Positions 55,401 to 63,925 of a stretch of DNA of 64,000 nt are shown piece after piece. The stretch covers positions 116,250 to 180,249 of the forward strand of contig NZ_BOSH01000015.1 of the NCBI RefSeq assembly GCF_018403245.1. Direction: 5' to 3'. The stretch's first letter is position 1; every line of letters begins with the position of its first letter. The notes below the pieces were generated by a model. It was not told the origin of the DNA. It saw nothing but the letters and a program-made list of their open reading frames with translations, and did no database searches. This DNA comes from Paenibacillus sp. J2TS4. GTDB taxonomy: Bacteria > Bacillota > Bacilli > Paenibacillales > NBRC-103111. A program made the position numbers and the translations under genes.

Positions 55401-56454
55401 CCGGAATCGTATCCGAGATGACAAGGTTTTTTACCAGACTGTTTTCGATCGTGTTTCGAGTCTGAATCGTGTAAAGAAGCGTATCTCCTACTTCTGGATG
55501 CTCCGCATCCGTGTTGCCTTCCGCTTTTTCTTGAATCTCTGCTTCTTTTTTAGATTCAAGCTCAGGAGGATTAGGGTCAAAGTTTGGTGTTACCCGTGAT
55601 GCTAAATCATATACTAATGGTCCCGTACCGGAGCCAATGAAAGTTGTTTGTAGTGTAGAAGGGTTAAGCACAAAATATGTCGGACCGGTCGTACTCGAAC
55701 CGCTGGATATCAGCATGTTACCGTTGGGCAAGAAGCTGAGTCCTCGAACTCCTACATAATCAGAAACATTTTTCCCATCGGAACTTGTGACGGGGACACT
55801 GCGTAAAACCTCACCGGTATCAGGATCCATCTGGTAAATAAAGTCGGCAGTTAATGAAGTAAACCATACATACCCATGGCTATCGATAACCAAATCTGCA
55901 GCACGATCCGTTTTAACACCCTTTATTTCAACGGAAGTCTGTTGCCCGGTAGTCAAGTCATAAGAACCAAGATGGTGAGTCCCTTCGTCATCAGTATACA
56001 TATAATAATACTTCGTATCGTCCTGAGAAATGACACCATTATCGAGCAGTGGGGGTAAGGTTGCTACAGGTTGCGCAGTACCGTCAAGATTAATCTTGTA
56101 AAGCATATACTGCTCATCCGCCCCCACCCCATATGCGTAAAAAACATTCTGTGTCATCGATACGGCTAATCCGTTAGAAATGTGACCTCCGCTGGGAACT
56201 CCAGTGATTTGCACGCTGGCCACGGGCGTCGGGCTGGTGTCGCTCCCGCTATATTGATAAATATAACCGTTTGGTCTAAGCCAAGCTATGCCATACGAAT
56301 CGGTGTCATTAATCGAAAGGGGTTCCGCAGCATGGATTTGTGCCGGCGAAACAAAGGGCAGCACCCCCCCAATGACGAGTAAAAACACACAAAATTTAAC
56401 GAGGAACTGCTTTAATTTGTATTTGGTTGTTCCTGTTAAGCGAGTACTACTCAA
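49417..56454 (-). CDS. Giant LPxTG-anchored DUF11 repeat surface protein
   Basis: About 2345 residues. Order: signal peptide ending IHAAEP; a propeller-like part to about 300 (DGTAQPVATLPP, LVIDSHGYVWFTSL); one DUF11 domain; two copies of a module with VALINGSFE, PGW and LDDIFLGTEPCV, each followed by a DUF11 domain; six more DUF11 domains alternating long and short linkers; two cadherin-like domains (DPDGDELTYEKGKDPKHG, FTVIVDDGKGG); a Pro/Ser/Glu linker; LPNTS, membrane helix and RRKSNK tail. It should be linked to peptidoglycan by sortase A and extend as an adhesin-like stalk. The start is TTG at 56454: GGGAGGG lies six bases upstream, inside the longer frame that begins at the ATG at 56469. 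Ligand unknown; no sortase in the window. Confidence 0.92.
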   Translation of the reverse strand: MSSTRLTGTTKYKLKQFLVKFCVFLLVIGGVLPFVSPAQIHAAEPLSINDTDSYGIAWLRPNGYIYQYSGSDTSPTPVASVQITGVPSGGHISNGLAVSMTQNVFYAYGVGADEQYMLYKINLDGTAQPVATLPPLLDNGVISQDDTKYYYMYTDDEGTHHLGSYDLTTGQQTSVEIKGVKTDRAADLVIDSHGYVWFTSLTADFIYQMDPDTGEVLRSVPVTSSDGKNVSDYVGVRGLSFLPNGNMLISSGSSTTGPTYFVLNPSTLQTTFIGSGTGPLVYDLASRVTPNFDPNPPELESKKEAEIQEKAEGNTDAEHPEVGDTLLYTIQTRNTIENSLVKNLVISDTIPEGLEYVSGTLTVDGTVVSDDQDDDQGEFAGSKVTGRFGDVTDTEWHILSFQVKVTSGQAGQSIENIAAVTGDNLDKPDEPNHTVDVYPLDPTNPPNACSAAVALINGSFEDGAERGSYDPTGLYFYESEVPGWLTTDDAMGVKLIEIWNYKLGLPGAVTNFAPPVDGDRWAELNAYENGMLYQDIETTPGQTIYWRLSHMGRQGVDTMQVRIGPATNDPYDTVAQTQMSTGNTAWETYTGSYTVPAGQTTTRFGFEALSTASGSIGAGNFLDDIFLGTEPCVTAEKSVSAEGDVFEGDELTYEVTVKNAGGDIAANTVIEDAIPEGAEYVPGSMKILNGPKRGDLTDEDDEDAGHYADGKVTFTVGDLPNTNDLPEGITVQFKVKALSSQVGKPVTNKAQVTYKNLLKDADGEVWSNEVTNNVVERPDPPNACTAPVALINGSFEEPPFSPNDSRLKKQRGWFDAPQDAVPGWKTTDRSGLFEIMNKSLGDEIPPGDPYENLKVTPAHGQQFAELNSREAAQLYQDVETTPGQTIYWRLAHKGRTGQDTMALKIDSATVDPKDLKTIETMTSGKDAWEYYSGSYVVPAGQTKTRFGFEAVSSASGGNAAGNFLDDIFLGTEPCVVAEKTVSPEGEVYAGQELTYEVTIKNNGGDIAANAVFEDAIPAGTEYVPGSLKITNGSGQGDLTDEDDSDAGHFDGQKVIVNLGDLPNANNLPDGITVQFKVKALVNDSTNEIVNKAQVGYDNLLTNEKEQIESNETKTSLTYQKPVLESKKTATIEEKADGNTDGEHPEVGDTLLYTISTKNTISDSLVKNLIIADVIPEGLEYVEDSLKMDGVEVTDAEDDDNGHYKDGTVIGQFGDITDTDEHTITFLVTVGEGQAGKDIKNIAIVGGENMEEPDEPEEELIVYPRDPVLESKKSAKNLEEGKAKFEVGDTVVYTIETRNTVTESLVANLTISDTIPDGLEYVSGSLTIDGEPATDAEGDDNGHYKDGTVVGQLGNVEDANWHTLVFHAKILSGQSGKTIQNVATVNGEDIEEPDEPEETVKVDPKYPKLESTKSSKLEEKAAGNNDADHPEVGDTIRYTITTRNTIEDSLVENLVITDAIPEGLTYVPDSLEVDGQKVTDTDDNDAGHVVGGTVTGTFGHVTDTNDHTVTFLVTVDTGQAGADIKNIAVVGGDNTEVPDEPEEEVLVYPRDPKFESEKTAANLDQAKEKYEVGDTVVYTIRARNTVSESIINNFTISDKLMEGLEYVEGSLKADPEVDATFENGTVTANFGEVKDTEWRTLTFHAKIQSGQSGKELKNIATVEGEGVPPTHPEVPITVDPKDPKLESKKSSKLEEKAEGNQDADHPEVGDTIRYTITTRNTIEDSLVENLIITDAIPEGLTYVPGSLEVDGQKVTDAEDDDSGHVVDGKVTGTFGNVTDTEEHTVTFLVTVDQGQAGADIQNIAVVGGDNTEDPDEPSTSIEVFPRDSTLESVKTAVNQEAGKSVFEVGDTVIYTIKARNTVSDSLIRNFVISDVLPEGLAYVPGSLKVDGVSVTDSVYANGATVTGSVYANQATVTGSVYGEDGAVYDDNGYVADGRIVGMYGDITDTNWHTLEFKAMILDGQEGGKIVNVAEVTGDDMDKPGRPTVEIDVENKPPTEPDNRPPTAPDYRVTTPKDTPLSGKIEGEDPDGDELTYEKGKDPKHGTVVVDEDGNWTYTPDPGFVGEDSFTVIVDDGKGGKTEVTITVEVTESDTLPVDPDNRPPTAPDYKVTTPKNTPVSGKIEGEDPDGDPLTYTKGKDPKHGKVTVNPDGTWTYTPDPGFVGKDSFTVIVDDGKGGKKEVTVTVEVTEPTPPTDDDDESPSPGPGGGIPPISPGNGTPPTDSDEETPSTDPGQLPPPIRPVGGTPPTKPEEGTPPSESEDVESSEEPGKVMPPAETEEPASPSDSEDVASPEVPANDSPADSTDTQQLNRLPNTSTNLYNLGLLGAVLLLAGLLLMRRKSNKMQ

Positions 56455-56846
56455 GCGTTTCCCTCCCATTCGTGGTTATTAAGATCGGTCATGTGGTTCA
56501 GTATCGATCTTTCCCACTATGCATTACGTTATCAAAATCATATTTTCATAGTTTGTCAATTGCTCAAAAGTTGATTACAACTGACTTTGGTGTCATCTCC
56601 CCTATCATTTTGTTTTGATATGAACCCTAAAAATATTAGGGGGTTCATCATCCAAGATTCGACAACCACCATCCTTCCGGATTTAAACACAAGTTTAAAC
56701 CTCGACAAAATTAAACGCATGTTTCAGATAATACGACATTCATCCACATTTATCCTCTTTGCTATAAGAAAAATAATCAAAAATTACTATTTTTTCACAA
56801 CTTCGATTTAAAAACAAATAACAAGGGACAAAATACCCAACCCGCT

Positions 56847-57560
56847 TTAAAGTTCTGGTTCTGTAGGTAATACTGCATCTTCTTCCGGTTCTGCAGGAGT
56901 CGTAACTTCTCCGGGTTGTGCTGGTGTTTCAACATCTTCCGATTCTGTCGGAGGTGTTCCTTCACCGCTGGAGCGGAGGGGTGACCCCACCGCCAGACAG
57001 AGGATTTGGCGTTCCGCCAGCATCCGGATCGGTTCCGTCATCAGGATCGTTTCCCCGTCTGGATCCGTTCCGTCGCCGGGATTGGTTCCGTTTCCTGGAT
57101 CTGTTCCGTCACCGTCACCAGGATCAGTAGGCGGAGTGCCGACTCCTTTATCCTTACCATGATTGTGCTCTCGTTCGGCCGCCTTTGCCATCGTCAACGA
57201 TGACCGTGAAGCTGTCCTCGCCGACAAAGCCGGGGTCCGGCGTATACGTCCAGTTGCCGTCCGGATTTACCGTGACCTTCCCATGCTTCGGATCTTTTCC
57301 TTTTTCATAGGTCAGCTTATCGCCGTCCGGTCCGTATTGAGGACCCTTCCCTCAGCTTCTTCCGTTGCACCAATCCCCAAGCGTACGACGATTTTATTTT
57401 CCTCTTCCATAAACTCGCCTTGACATCGCCGCTCTCGTCGGTCAGCTTTCCGCTATTCGGACCCGCAATGATCTCTAAAGATTCAGGAACATACTCGGTT
57501 CCTTCCGGAATCTGTCTCCAAATCTCTATTTGACCCGATGAATCCTGTGGTTGTCTAATC
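56847..57560 (-). pseudogene. Decayed third DUF11/cadherin-domain paralogue
   Basis: Read on the minus strand from about 57560: IPEGTEYVPESLEIIAGPNSGKLTDESGDVKA (DUF11), a frameshift into MEEENKIVVRLGIG, then DKLTYEKGKDPKHGKVTV and FTVIVDDGKGG (cadherin-like domain, a second frame), another frame change, and a Pro/Asp/Gly linker with GTPPTESEDVE up to the stop at 56847. The sorting signal, most DUF11 domains and the signal peptide are gone. All pieces match the intact neighbour, so it is a remnant of a tandem copy. AT-rich DNA at 56570-56840 between them holds no gene. Confidence 0.78.
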
Positions 57561-57584
57561 GGACTATCCATTAAATACCAAGTG

Positions 57585-57609
57585 GATCCCCCGCAAGCTG
57601 CGAGGGATC
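57585..57609. repeat. Palindrome at the edge of the decayed paralogue
   Basis: GATCCC-C-CGCA / TGCG-A-GGGATC around AGC. It sits where similarity to the DUF11 genes ends, as the 44-bp palindrome does at the edge of the other decayed copy, but the two differ in sequence. Confidence 0.5.
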
Positions 57610-57683
57610 TCTTAAAAGACATATATGTGATAGTGATTTTCTTATAAATTGTTTATGAACGGAGAACATCGCAATGACTGCTC

Positions 57684-58448
57684 TTACCCGTTCCAATGGT
57701 TCACCATTTCGTTGCGATATTCCGTTGGCGTACATCCATTCAGCTTCCGGAACGTCTTGGCAAAGTGGGAATAATCCTCGAAACCTACCGAGTGTCCGAT
57801 CTCATACACTTTGATGAACGGTTTTTGCAAATACTGTTTGGCCTGCTCTATTCTCAGTCGAGTCAAATATCGGATGAACGATTCGCCCGTCACTTTTTTG
57901 AAAAGAGTCCCTAAATAATTCGGGGTAATCCCGAAATCGTCAGCTACCTCGCCCAATGAAAAATTCGGGTCAGCGTACCGCGATGCCATAACCGACAGCA
58001 CTTCCTGTATCATCGGATGCTTATGCTCTCCCACGGCCTGCGGCTCATGGACAGGTTCGTTGGTTGACGGACGGCTCATCCTCTTATGTTTCAACTGTTG
58101 AAGCATGGCTACGAAATAATCCGGATCAATCGGTTTGAGGATATAATCTGCCGCTCCGCAGCGAATGGCTGTTTGTGCATATTGGAAGTCTCCGTAGCCG
58201 GAAATGATTATGAAATCCGTGTTGGTCTGGCGTTGGCTCATTTCCTGCATAAGGGTAAGACCGCTCATACCCGGCATGCGGATATCCGTAATCACGACAT
58301 CCGGGGTATAGCATTCCAGAGCTTGCAGCGCCTCTCTCCCGTCACTCGCTTCAGCCACAATCCGGAACCCTTCCGTTTCCGTTTCGATCAAGGATCGGAT
58401 CGTTTTCTTGACGACCCGCTCATCGTCAACCAGCATAACATTAAGCAT
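57684..58448 (-). CDS. Response regulator with AraC-type output domain (YesN-like)
   Basis: 254 residues. Receiver domain at 1-120: acidic pair in VDDERVV, phospho-acceptor Asp in VVITDIRMPGMSG, Thr/Ser switch in IIISGYGDF and Lys in YILKPID. After a short linker an AraC double helix-turn-helix fills 150-254 (FSLGEVADDFGITPNYLGTLFKKVTGESF, YEIGHSVGFEDYSHFAKTFRKLNGCTPTEYR). It lacks the long middle region of many YesN proteins. Its kinase partner is most likely the YesM-type kinase at 62109-63755, at the other end of the importer operon. GGAGTGAG precedes the ATG. Confidence 0.93.
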   Translation of the reverse strand: MLNVMLVDDERVVKKTIRSLIETETEGFRIVAEASDGREALQALECYTPDVVITDIRMPGMSGLTLMQEMSQRQTNTDFIIISGYGDFQYAQTAIRCGAADYILKPIDPDYFVAMLQQLKHKRMSRPSTNEPVHEPQAVGEHKHPMIQEVLSVMASRYADPNFSLGEVADDFGITPNYLGTLFKKVTGESFIRYLTRLRIEQAKQYLQKPFIKVYEIGHSVGFEDYSHFAKTFRKLNGCTPTEYRNEMVNHWNG

Positions 58449-58566
58449 GTCTTACTCACTCCTGATTAAGGATAATGCCATTCGTGGACATAGATACGGT
58501 ATAAAAGGACAAGTTTTCATCCCATGGATCCTGCAACTCAGTTGCCGACAATAGACCGTCCACTCT

Positions 58567-59442
58567 TTATTCTTTCAAGGAACCGAGCATGGCTCCTTTG
58601 ACGAAATGCTTCTGCAAAAACGGATAGACCAGCAAAATCGGCAGCGTCGTAAAAATAATGGCGCCCGCCTTAATCATCTCCGGAGTTTGCAACACATCCG
58701 TATCGAACATGTTGCTGTCGAAGCCCGAATCAAAGCTGCTGTTCTGAACCATATTGCGGAGCTTCAATTGCAGCGGAAACAAATGCTCCGAACGAATGTA
58801 AATCAGTGCGCCAAAGTAAGAATTCCATTGCCCCACCGCATGAAATAAAGCAATCGTGGCCAAGACCGCCTTGGACAGCGGCAGAACGATGCGCACGAAA
58901 ACTCCGAACTCCCCGCAGCCGTCGATTTTGGCCGCTTCGATCAGCTCTTTGGAAATTCCCGAGAAGAAGGTTCTCATAATGATAATATAATAAGCTCCTA
59001 GTGCACCAGGAATAATTAACGCCCACAGAGTATTATTCATTCCCAAAGCGTTGACTACCAGGAAGCTCGGGATTAGCGGCGATGGGAAAATAAAGGAGAT
59101 CAGGATAAGTCCCACTATCCATCTGCGTGCAGGCATCCGGGGCCTGGTCAAGGTGTAGGCCAGGGACGAAGTCAGCAAGAGACATAGCACGGTCCCCGCA
59201 AGGGTGATATAGATACTGACCCCCATGGCGCGCCACATATCCGCCATGCCGAACAAGGTATGATACACATCCAGGAAAAACCCTTTCGGCCATAAATAAA
59301 CCAGCTTGGCCCCGGCATATACCGGGTCGCTCAAGGATACGGCAAGCAGGTGGATCATCGGAGCAATCATGGAAAGACTAATCAGGAGGATGACAGCACC
59401 GTTGGTCCATTGAAACAGCTTATCCGAACGCTCCATGTTCAT
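58567..59442 (-). CDS. Sugar ABC transporter permease, LplC-like (second system)
   Basis: 291 residues, six helices, coupling loop EAAKIDGCGEFGVFVRIVLPLSKA and the end YPFLQKHFVKGAMLGSLKE typical of LplC. GGAGGGG precedes the ATG at 59442. It works with the LplB-like partner encoded immediately upstream (16 bases). It is clearly a paralogue of the permease at 28832 but not a recent copy. Confidence 0.93.
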   Translation of the reverse strand: MNMERSDKLFQWTNGAVILLISLSMIAPMIHLLAVSLSDPVYAGAKLVYLWPKGFFLDVYHTLFGMADMWRAMGVSIYITLAGTVLCLLLTSSLAYTLTRPRMPARRWIVGLILISFIFPSPLIPSFLVVNALGMNNTLWALIIPGALGAYYIIIMRTFFSGISKELIEAAKIDGCGEFGVFVRIVLPLSKAVLATIALFHAVGQWNSYFGALIYIRSEHLFPLQLKLRNMVQNSSFDSGFDSNMFDTDVLQTPEMIKAGAIIFTTLPILLVYPFLQKHFVKGAMLGSLKE

Positions 59443-59458
59443 ATTAGCCCCTCCATTT

Positions 59459-60358
59459 CTAGTAGATAGTTTCCCCGGTCGTCTTCTTGCTCAGCTTGTT
59501 CAACGAGACGACCAGAACGACGCTGACCACCGCTTTGAAGATGCCGATAGCCGTTGTATAGCTGTAGAGGCCTCCCGTTAACCCCACCCGGTATACGTAA
59601 GTATCGAACACCTCGCCTACCTCCCGTACCAGCGGGTTCAGGAAGAACAACACTTGCTCCACATTGGCGTCCATCAGATGGCCGATGCGCAGCAGGAACA
59701 GAATGATAATCGTGGGCATTAACGAAGGAAGAGTAATGCTCCACATTCTTCTCCAGCGTCCTGCCCCATCCACCATCGCCGCTTCATACAAGTTAGGATT
59801 AATGGAAGTCATGGCGGCCAGGTAGATGATCATCGACCAGCCGATTTCCTTCCATATTCCCGCACCAATGACGACACCCAAGAAGTACTTGGACTCGGTC
59901 AGGAAGGATATGGACTCGAAGCCAAGCCGGCCCAGGATCGTGTTGACTATCCCTTCATTGGCCAGGACTTCAACGAAGATCCCGCCGACAATAACCCAGG
60001 ACAGAAAATGGGGCAGATAAAGCAAGGTCTGCATAGTCCGCTTAAACCATTCCAAACGGATTTCATTCAGCAGCAGCGCCAGAATGAGAGGAGCCGGAAA
60101 TCCGAACAGAATGGAATATAATCCGAATCTCAACGTATTTTTCAAGACCATGAAAAATTCCGGGTAATTAAACATATAGATGAAATGCTTCAAGCCTACC
60201 CATTTGCTGTGGAAAAATCCTTGAAATAAATTGAAGTCTTGAAAAGCTATAATGTTCCCCGCCAGAGGAATGTATTTAAAAATAAGAAAGTGAAGCAATC
60301 CGGGCAGCGCGATTAGAAACAGGACAACAGGGTCCGTCCATTTGATTTTCCGAAGCAA
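59459..60358 (-). CDS. Sugar ABC transporter permease, LplB-like (second system)
   Basis: 299 residues, six helices, IFKYIPLAGNIIAFQDFNLFQG after TM1 and coupling loop YEAAMVDGAGRWRRMWSITLPSL. The start is TTG at 60358 with AAAGGAG eight bases upstream; no ATG lies before the first helix. It comes 55 bases after the binding-protein gene. As with the first system no ATPase is encoded here. Confidence 0.92.
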   Translation of the reverse strand: MLRKIKWTDPVVLFLIALPGLLHFLIFKYIPLAGNIIAFQDFNLFQGFFHSKWVGLKHFIYMFNYPEFFMVLKNTLRFGLYSILFGFPAPLILALLLNEIRLEWFKRTMQTLLYLPHFLSWVIVGGIFVEVLANEGIVNTILGRLGFESISFLTESKYFLGVVIGAGIWKEIGWSMIIYLAAMTSINPNLYEAAMVDGAGRWRRMWSITLPSLMPTIIILFLLRIGHLMDANVEQVLFFLNPLVREVGEVFDTYVYRVGLTGGLYSYTTAIGIFKAVVSVVLVVSLNKLSKKTTGETIY

Positions 60359-60413
60359 TGGTACGTCTCCTTTCGTGATGAAATGGAAAATGATGTGCCA
60401 GACGCCGTTTCCT

Positions 60414-61997
60414 TTATTGTCCCTGTCTGAAAGATTTGTACCATTCGGTCGCTTCCTTGATCATTTGATCCCCGCCGCGGCTTTTCCACTCCTTCACGAA
60501 TTTGTCGAAGCCTTCATCCAGGTCTTCCTTGCCCACGACCAATTTCACGAAAGTATCGTAGAATATGCTGCCGGCCGACAGATCCAAGGCAAGCTCCGGA
60601 TGTCCCACCAGAGATTCCAACGGCGGCATTCCCAGCGAATCGTGCTTGTAAACCGATTTCTCCGCATCCTCATAGCCTTTCATGATATGTTCTTCTTCCG
60701 GCACGTACTTGATCAGGGAAGACCGGCTGGAGCCCCGCACATTAATGGTCTTGCGGTGAAATCCGCTGGCCTGATTGTCTACGTTGACCGGAGCTTCGGC
60801 ATCATATTCGATTTTCCCGTCCTCCTCCGTGTAATTATGGCCTTCTATCCCGAAGCCGAAGAACTTATCCGCTTCTGGAGTTCCCCATGCCCAGTCCAGA
60901 AATTTGATAACCTCTTCAGGGTTCTTGGTTGTGGACGGAATAACCCACACGAAGTCGATCCCTTCTGATTGCGGTTGGAAATAAGACTCTCCGCGCGGGC
61001 CCTTCGGCGGAATAATCATGGTCGTCTTGGCATCCGGCTGGTTAATGTACTTGGTTATATCGGTGAAAGTCCCGTATTGATTGGCGGCGGCCCCATAGGA
61101 ACCAACATAGCCTTTGAAAATCTCGGTGATGCGGTCGGCTTGCTTCTTGGTGACAAAGTCTTTGTGAATGTAACCGTTGTCATAGAGCTTCTTATAAAAA
61201 GCGATTGCTTCCTTCATTTCCGGTTGAATGATATCCGGTTCCATCTGCCCGTCACGCATCTGCCACGCACCCGGCCGAACGCCAAAGGACCCGGTAAACA
61301 CGTCGCTCCAGCCAATATTGTCCGTTATGGCCAGGGCATATTCATTATTCGGATCGCCGTCGCCGTTCATATCATTCTGCTTCACGCCTTCGGCAAATTG
61401 CAGAAATTCGTCCAGAGTGGTCGGCACATCCATATTCAGTTTATCGAGCCAATCCTGGCGGATGAACATGATCCGGGTTGCCGGAGCCGCCGCAAGAATC
61501 GGGATGCCATACGTCTTGCCGTCCTTCAGAACGCGGGGACTCTTCCAGGCCACCTCGGGAATATTTTTCTTAATATTGGGGCCGTATTTGTCCAGAAGCT
61601 CGTCCAGTTCCAGGAAAACCCCCTGATCGACAGCGCCGGCATGCACATTCGAGCTGATTCCGCTGGTCATCACCAGATCGCCCAAATCTCTGGAGGCAAA
61701 GCGAAGAGCTAGCTGCTGATTGTAGTCAGCCCCGCCTCCCCAAGTCATTAATTCATAATCGAGATCATAGCCTGACAGCCGACTCAGTTCCTTTATATAT
61801 TTTTCTTTTTCACTAGCCGGAGCCTGTGCCGCGAACATTCCCCCGCCGTCTGTAGTCAGAATATGAAGCTTGACCGGCTTCGCCTCCTGTTCCGGGCCTG
61901 CCCCCTTCGTTTCTTTGGCACCGCTTCCGCAAGCAGGCAATGTAAGCGCTGCAGCAAGAAGACATACGGAACCTATTGCTTTTGACCGTCCTTTCAT
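60414..61997 (-). CDS. Extracellular sugar-binding lipoprotein, LplA-like (second system)
   Basis: 527-residue precursor: basic start MKGRSKAIG, hydrophobic core and lipobox ALTLPACGSG (lipid Cys near residue 23). The mature part has family features IRQDWLDKLNMDVPTTLDEFLQFAEGV, DVFTGSFGVRPG, YNDMNGDGDPNNEYA-like calcium-type loop (NDMNGDGDPNNE), and WAWGTPEADKFFGFGIEGHNY. GGGAGG sits ten bases before the ATG at 61997; the longer frame has no such site. It shares the operon with the YesM-like kinase upstream. The sugar cannot be told. Confidence 0.92.
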   Translation of the reverse strand: MKGRSKAIGSVCLLAAALTLPACGSGAKETKGAGPEQEAKPVKLHILTTDGGGMFAAQAPASEKEKYIKELSRLSGYDLDYELMTWGGGADYNQQLALRFASRDLGDLVMTSGISSNVHAGAVDQGVFLELDELLDKYGPNIKKNIPEVAWKSPRVLKDGKTYGIPILAAAPATRIMFIRQDWLDKLNMDVPTTLDEFLQFAEGVKQNDMNGDGDPNNEYALAITDNIGWSDVFTGSFGVRPGAWQMRDGQMEPDIIQPEMKEAIAFYKKLYDNGYIHKDFVTKKQADRITEIFKGYVGSYGAAANQYGTFTDITKYINQPDAKTTMIIPPKGPRGESYFQPQSEGIDFVWVIPSTTKNPEEVIKFLDWAWGTPEADKFFGFGIEGHNYTEEDGKIEYDAEAPVNVDNQASGFHRKTINVRGSSRSSLIKYVPEEEHIMKGYEDAEKSVYKHDSLGMPPLESLVGHPELALDLSAGSIFYDTFVKLVVGKEDLDEGFDKFVKEWKSRGGDQMIKEATEWYKSFRQGQ

Positions 61998-62108
61998 CTT
62001 CGGTCTACCTCCCTTTCTATGTTTGCAACCGATTATATCAATGGCCGTGCGCACCCTCCTATGGTCTAACTAAGGAAATTATGGTCAATTCCTCGCTGCC
62101 GGCCAGAT

Positions 62109-63755
62109 TCATGCGCTTATCTCGTCCGTGGAATGGTAAGGAAGCCGGATTTCGAGACAGGTGCCCGCTTCATCGGAATGCAGGATATGCAGCCCGTAAG
62201 GAGAGCCAAAGGCCAGCCGCAACCGGCTATGCACATTCCAGAGGCCGATTTGACGAATGGCCTTCCCGGCCGACTCCACGTCTTCGGAATCAAAGGCGGC
62301 ATTAAATTTAGCCATAGTGTCCGGTGCCATTCCTCTCCCCTTATCGATCACTTGCAGCTTGAAGCAGCCGTCTGCCGGTTGGCCGGTGACAAGAACTTCG
62401 CCGGGGTGAAGCCCATGATTTTCGTAAGCATGGATAATAACATTTTCAACAATGGGCTGGAGGATCAGCCTGAATAGTTGAACTTGATCGAGGTATCTGT
62501 CCTCTACCGTTATCTGGAATCGTAATAGCTCATAGCGTTCCTGCTGTATTCGCAAGTAATTGCGAATATGATGAATTTCCTCGCGAAGCGGAACGAGATG
62601 CTGGGGATCACTGGCACTGTAACGAAACATGCCGGCCAGCATGACCGTCATCTGGCTGATCGGCCTGATCTTGGCTACCACCGCATAGGAATTGATAATC
62701 TCCAGACTGTTATACAGAAAATGCGGGTTGATTTGAGACTGCAGCGCTTGAAGACGCGCCTCTCTCTGCTTGAGCTCCATGTCTTTGTGCTCGATTCGGG
62801 AAAGGTGAATAACCTCGACCAATCTCTTTACTTCCAACAAAATTTTATTAAAGGTAATAAAGGCCAGAGCGAGAATGACCAGTCCGACAATCACCGTAAT
62901 CGTTCGTAAATTGGGCAGAGTGCCCACCAATTGATTCAAAGGAACCTCTGAAGCAAGCGTCATTCCGGTAGCTTCGGAAGTATGATATACGATCATTTTA
63001 TGGTCCTCCGAAGTGCGGTCGATGAAATAACCGCCTGTTTCCTCCAGTTTGTCCCTCCAGCCACTCGGGACCTCTTCCCCCCATTTGGCAGAATCGGAAT
63101 GATACAGAAATTGCCTATTGGCCGCATCGATAATTGCGATATGGTCATCGTCACCGAGCTTTCGGCTATCCCCCATATCCAGCATCCGCTCCAGCGAGAA
63201 AGCATAGATCATGGCTCCGGCGAAGCTGAAGGTGACATTGTCAAAAATGCCCCGCTGCACCATGACTACGGGGACTCCCCCTACTTTTTGAATGCCTATG
63301 ACCTTGAAGCTCTCCTCTTGTTCGTTAAAATCCCGGAAGTTGACGCCTAGTCGATCCGCTATCTGATCGCCAAGAACCGCCCCTTTGAGCGAATACATAT
63401 AGAACCCGGCAAATTCGTTATTGCCGTAGGCAATTTTCGGATAAACCTCCTGACTGATCTCCTGCTTCAGCAGATACAAGCTATAGGCGTCGCTCGGATC
63501 GTATTTGACAAACTGCTGTATCCTCGGATCGCCTGGAAGCGTCTGCGTATCCAGCTTGATTCTGGCGAAATATTCGTCCAAGCGCTTATTTAATTGCCTG
63601 ACCCACTGCGTATTGTAATACACCGCGCTGTTCTCGATCGTCTGGGTCGACTTGTTATACCATATCACCCCGATAATCAGAAACGGGATACAGAAAAAAA
63701 CGAGAAAAAACAAAGTCAGCTTCTTCTTGATCGTTAATGAGCGAATCCAATTCAT
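62109..63755 (-). CDS. Sensor histidine kinase, YesM-like (His_kinase family)
   Basis: 548 residues. TM1 (LTLFFLVFFCIPFLIIGVIWY, about 13-33), an extracellular sensor to about 280, TM2 (ITVIVGLVILALAFITFNKI), a linker, the phospho-acceptor region LQALQSQINPHFLYNSLEIINSYA (His near 352), and an HATPase domain with LILQPIVENVIIHA (N box) and DKGRGMAPD (G1). AAGGAGG precedes the ATG. It should sense an extracellular sugar signal and phosphorylate the YesN-like regulator at 57684. It heads the operon of importer genes. Confidence 0.94.
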   Translation of the reverse strand: MNWIRSLTIKKKLTLFFLVFFCIPFLIIGVIWYNKSTQTIENSAVYYNTQWVRQLNKRLDEYFARIKLDTQTLPGDPRIQQFVKYDPSDAYSLYLLKQEISQEVYPKIAYGNNEFAGFYMYSLKGAVLGDQIADRLGVNFRDFNEQEESFKVIGIQKVGGVPVVMVQRGIFDNVTFSFAGAMIYAFSLERMLDMGDSRKLGDDDHIAIIDAANRQFLYHSDSAKWGEEVPSGWRDKLEETGGYFIDRTSEDHKMIVYHTSEATGMTLASEVPLNQLVGTLPNLRTITVIVGLVILALAFITFNKILLEVKRLVEVIHLSRIEHKDMELKQREARLQALQSQINPHFLYNSLEIINSYAVVAKIRPISQMTVMLAGMFRYSASDPQHLVPLREEIHHIRNYLRIQQERYELLRFQITVEDRYLDQVQLFRLILQPIVENVIIHAYENHGLHPGEVLVTGQPADGCFKLQVIDKGRGMAPDTMAKFNAAFDSEDVESAGKAIRQIGLWNVHSRLRLAFGSPYGLHILHSDEAGTCLEIRLPYHSTDEISA

Positions 63756-63876
63756 GAAGGCCCCCTCCTTCCCTGTTTAAAACCCAGCTTCTAGCTGTTC
63801 CACATATTATCGGGCAATTCCTCTTTCGATTGGGGAAATTGTGGAGCAGGATTCAGTACCGTAAAGATTAAATAAA

Positions 63877-63925
63877 GGGGCTGTCCAGAAAGCCAGTGAA
63901 AACTGACTGGACGCCCCGTTTTTGT
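63877..63925. terminator. Strong hairpin with T-tract near the right edge
   Basis: GGGGC-T-GTCCAG / CTGGAC-GCCCC then GTTTTTG on the plus strand; the minus strand also continues in T-rich sequence. It may end a gene to the right of the window. The start GGGGCTGTCCAGAAAG also has the look of an insertion-sequence terminal repeat, with an AT-rich leader to 64000. Confidence 0.6.
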
